From VBDM01 sp035317085 (GTDB lineage: Bacteria > Pseudomonadota > Gammaproteobacteria > Burkholderiales > SG8-39), in NCBI GenBank assembly GCA_035317085.1, contig DATHHS010000055.1, positions 1 to 22,639 on the forward strand: 22,639 nucleotides of DNA, read 5' to 3'. Shown here in pieces: positions 21,525 through 22,639 of the stretch. Numbering within the stretch: position 1 is the stretch's first letter; the number at the start of each line of letters is the position of its first letter. The position numbers were made by a program, and so were the translations under genes. The notes beneath the pieces are model-generated. The model had not been told where the DNA came from, ran no database searches, and saw only the letters and a list, made by a program, of their open reading frames with translations.

Positions 21525-22484
21525 CTAGGCGGCCTTGCGCGCTTTCCCGGCCTGATCGAGGAGACCCGCCGCGATCAATGCGTGACGGATGCGCTCGATC
21601 TCCGCCTGCGGCAGCTTCACCAGCGGCGGGCGCACCACGGCGCGCGGAAGCTTGCCCATCATCACCAGCGCCTCCTTCATGCGGTTGTGCATATCCACCC
21701 AGGGCTCGGCATAGAACGCTTCGGCCGTCGACCGGATGCGGTCGTTGATTTTCTTCGCGCCGGCGAGGTCGTTGGCGCGCACCGCGCGGAAAAGCTTCAC
21801 CTGCAGGTCGGCGATCACCGAGCCGCTGCCCGACAGGAGGCCGCTGCAGCCGAGCACGAGCGAGCTCATCAGCCACGAGCTGTGCGTCGTAAGCACGTTG
21901 ACCGGCGGATCGAGGGACTGCAGGCTGCGGATCTGGCGCTCGTGCAACTGCGGGTTCCCGCTCCAGTCCTTGATCGCGCGCACCTGGGGCACCGTCTCGA
22001 TGAGTTTCAGGAGCGTGGCGAGCGGGTAGCCCTGCCCTCCCGCGAGCGGATACTGGAAAGCGATAAGCGGAAGGTTCGCGGCCTCCGCGATGCGCCGGAA
22101 GTGTTCCACCGCCATCTCCGGGCGCTGGCCCATGGTGAACGGCCCCGGCGGGAATACGAGGAGCGCGGCTGCGCCGCCCTCGGCTGCCATCTTAGCGATG
22201 CGCGCCGCTTCGAGACTGCCTTCGGCGTACACGCCGTGCACGATCGGAAGCCGGCCGCCGAGTTGGTCCCGGGTGATCTCAAGAACGCGCTTCTGCTCCT
22301 CGAACGAGCACGAGGCGACCTCGGTGGAATGCGCGTTGATGGTGATCGCGGAAAGTCCTTCGACCGACGCCACGTCGCGCAGGTGCGCGCGGAAGGACGG
22401 CTCGTCGATCGAGAGATCCTCATGGAACGGCAGCAGCACCGCCGGAATGACACCCTTGGGAGTCCACTTCATGTCGCGCGGCAC
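21525..22484 (-). CDS. DHDPS/NAL-family lyase or dehydratase (KdgD/AraD/dapA-like)
   Basis: A 319-residue class I aldolase-fold protein with GTG start at 22484, preceded by AAGGAGG; an ATG four codons later is less well placed. Lys172 (AIKDWSGN) is the Schiff-base lysine and Tyr145 (FQYPLAGG) the catalytic tyrosine. The usual G-T-T-G-E substrate loop is NAHSTEV (50-56). The family includes dihydrodipicolinate synthase, 5-dehydro-4-deoxyglucarate dehydratase (KdgD) and 2-keto-3-deoxy-L-arabonate dehydratase (AraD), all acting on 2-keto acids. Given the SMP-30 lactonase in the same operon and an IlvD-type aldonate dehydratase in another, a sugar-acid role is far likelier than lysine synthesis. 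It would supply alpha-ketoglutarate semialdehyde or pyruvate; the exact substrate is not determined. The C-terminal AGKARKAA is an additional basic end. Confidence 0.9.
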   Translation of the reverse strand: MPRDMKWTPKGVIPAVLLPFHEDLSIDEPSFRAHLRDVASVEGLSAITINAHSTEVASCSFEEQKRVLEITRDQLGGRLPIVHGVYAEGSLEAARIAKMAAEGGAAALLVFPPGPFTMGQRPEMAVEHFRRIAEAANLPLIAFQYPLAGGQGYPLATLLKLIETVPQVRAIKDWSGNPQLHERQIRSLQSLDPPVNVLTTHSSWLMSSLVLGCSGLLSGSGSVIADLQVKLFRAVRANDLAGAKKINDRIRSTAEAFYAEPWVDMHNRMKEALVMMGKLPRAVVRPPLVKLPQAEIERIRHALIAAGLLDQAGKARKAA

Positions 22485-22520
22485 TCGCGCCTCCTTTCCA
22501 CCACCCGAGACGGAGCGCCT

Positions 22521-22550
22521 ATTGTATTACTCCGCCGGGAGTATTACTCC
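22521..22550 (-). promoter_or_regulatory. Candidate promoter/operator of the DHDPS-family operon
   Basis: A perfect 13-bp palindrome, GGAGTATTACTCC (22538-22550), is followed toward the gene by a second copy of its 10-base half, GTATTACTCC (22524-22533), 17 bases away. On the minus strand TACAAT (22526-22521) is a five-of-six -10 match 36 bases before the start codon. The repeats occupy the expected -35/spacer region, as for a repressor site. The palindrome overlaps the stop codon of the upstream Bug gene (TAA at 22546-22544). Confidence 0.5.
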
Positions 22551-22639
22551 ACCCGGATCCGGTAGTCGCGTATCACTTTCGCCCACTTCTCCGATTCCTC
22601 GCGCACGAACGCGAGAAACTCCCCGGGGGTGCTCCCCAC
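22544..22639 (-). CDS. Bug/TctC-family binding protein, C-terminal 31 residues only (cut by window edge)
   Basis: The minus strand from the right edge encodes 31 residues ending in TAA at 22544: a start of GSTPGEFLAFVREE, then EKWAKVIRDYRIRVE. The S-T-P-x-E-F...F...E...W-x-K-V-I pattern is the standard C-terminus of Bug/TctC binding proteins, so only the tail of a longer gene is present. It lies 59 bases upstream of the DHDPS-family gene in the same direction, and would be the third Bug protein in the window placed beside a catabolic gene. Confidence 0.8.
   Translation of the reverse strand: MGSTPGEFLAFVREESEKWAKVIRDYRIRVE

Overview
The window is a GC-rich segment (by eye roughly two thirds G+C) packed with uptake and catabolism genes for sugar acids and sugar lactones. 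Several Bug/TctC-type periplasmic binding proteins, TRAP (DctPQM) systems and REP-like palindromes between genes suggest a betaproteobacterium, most likely Burkholderiales-like. This is an inference from gene content; no rRNA or other marker gene is present. I see no tRNA, CRISPR array, insertion sequence, prophage or defence system, and no recognisable transcription regulator. No stretch over 300 bases lacks a gene.

Layout. (A) 1-6487, minus strand, read right to left: uronate dehydrogenase (udh), a D-galactarolactone isomerase-like amidohydrolase, an NAD-dependent epimerase/dehydratase, a complete TRAP transporter (dctP, dctQ, dctM), and a Bug-type binding protein cut by the left edge. (B) 6645-13468, plus strand: an ABC sugar importer (ATPase, Tat-exported binding protein, two permeases), an SDR dehydrogenase and an IlvD/Edd-type sugar-acid dehydratase close to L-arabonate dehydratase. 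A and B diverge from a 157-bp intergenic region. (C) 13591-15156, minus: a secreted LVIVD-repeat protein with its own strong terminator, which looks like an outsider in the catabolic block. (D) 15303-20130, plus: a second TRAP system, a D-erythronate dehydrogenase (denD) homologue and a complete Bug protein. (E) 20132-22639, minus: the last residues of another Bug protein at the right edge, then a DHDPS/KdgD/AraD-family lyase, a small DUF3617 protein and an SMP-30-type lactonase. D and E converge with one base between their stop codons.

How the genes fit together. Udh would oxidise imported hexuronates to aldarolactones, and the amidohydrolase would isomerise or open the lactone. Separately, the SMP-30 lactonase, the IlvD/Edd dehydratase and the DHDPS-family protein match in family the AraB-AraC-AraD steps of the non-phosphorylative L-arabinose route, which leads to alpha-ketoglutarate semialdehyde. 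The denD block suggests a four-carbon sugar acid. Several expected partners (galactarolactone cycloisomerase or aldarate dehydratase, ketoglutarate-semialdehyde dehydrogenase, the OtnK-type kinase) are not in view, so substrate assignments are provisional.

The most notable non-coding observations are a REP-like element that exactly fills the gap between two ABC genes and contributes the start region of the second; a palindrome plus repeated half-site over the stop codon of the right-edge Bug gene; a clustered direct and inverted repeat upstream of the second TRAP operon; and a lysine-rich tail on uronate dehydrogenase.
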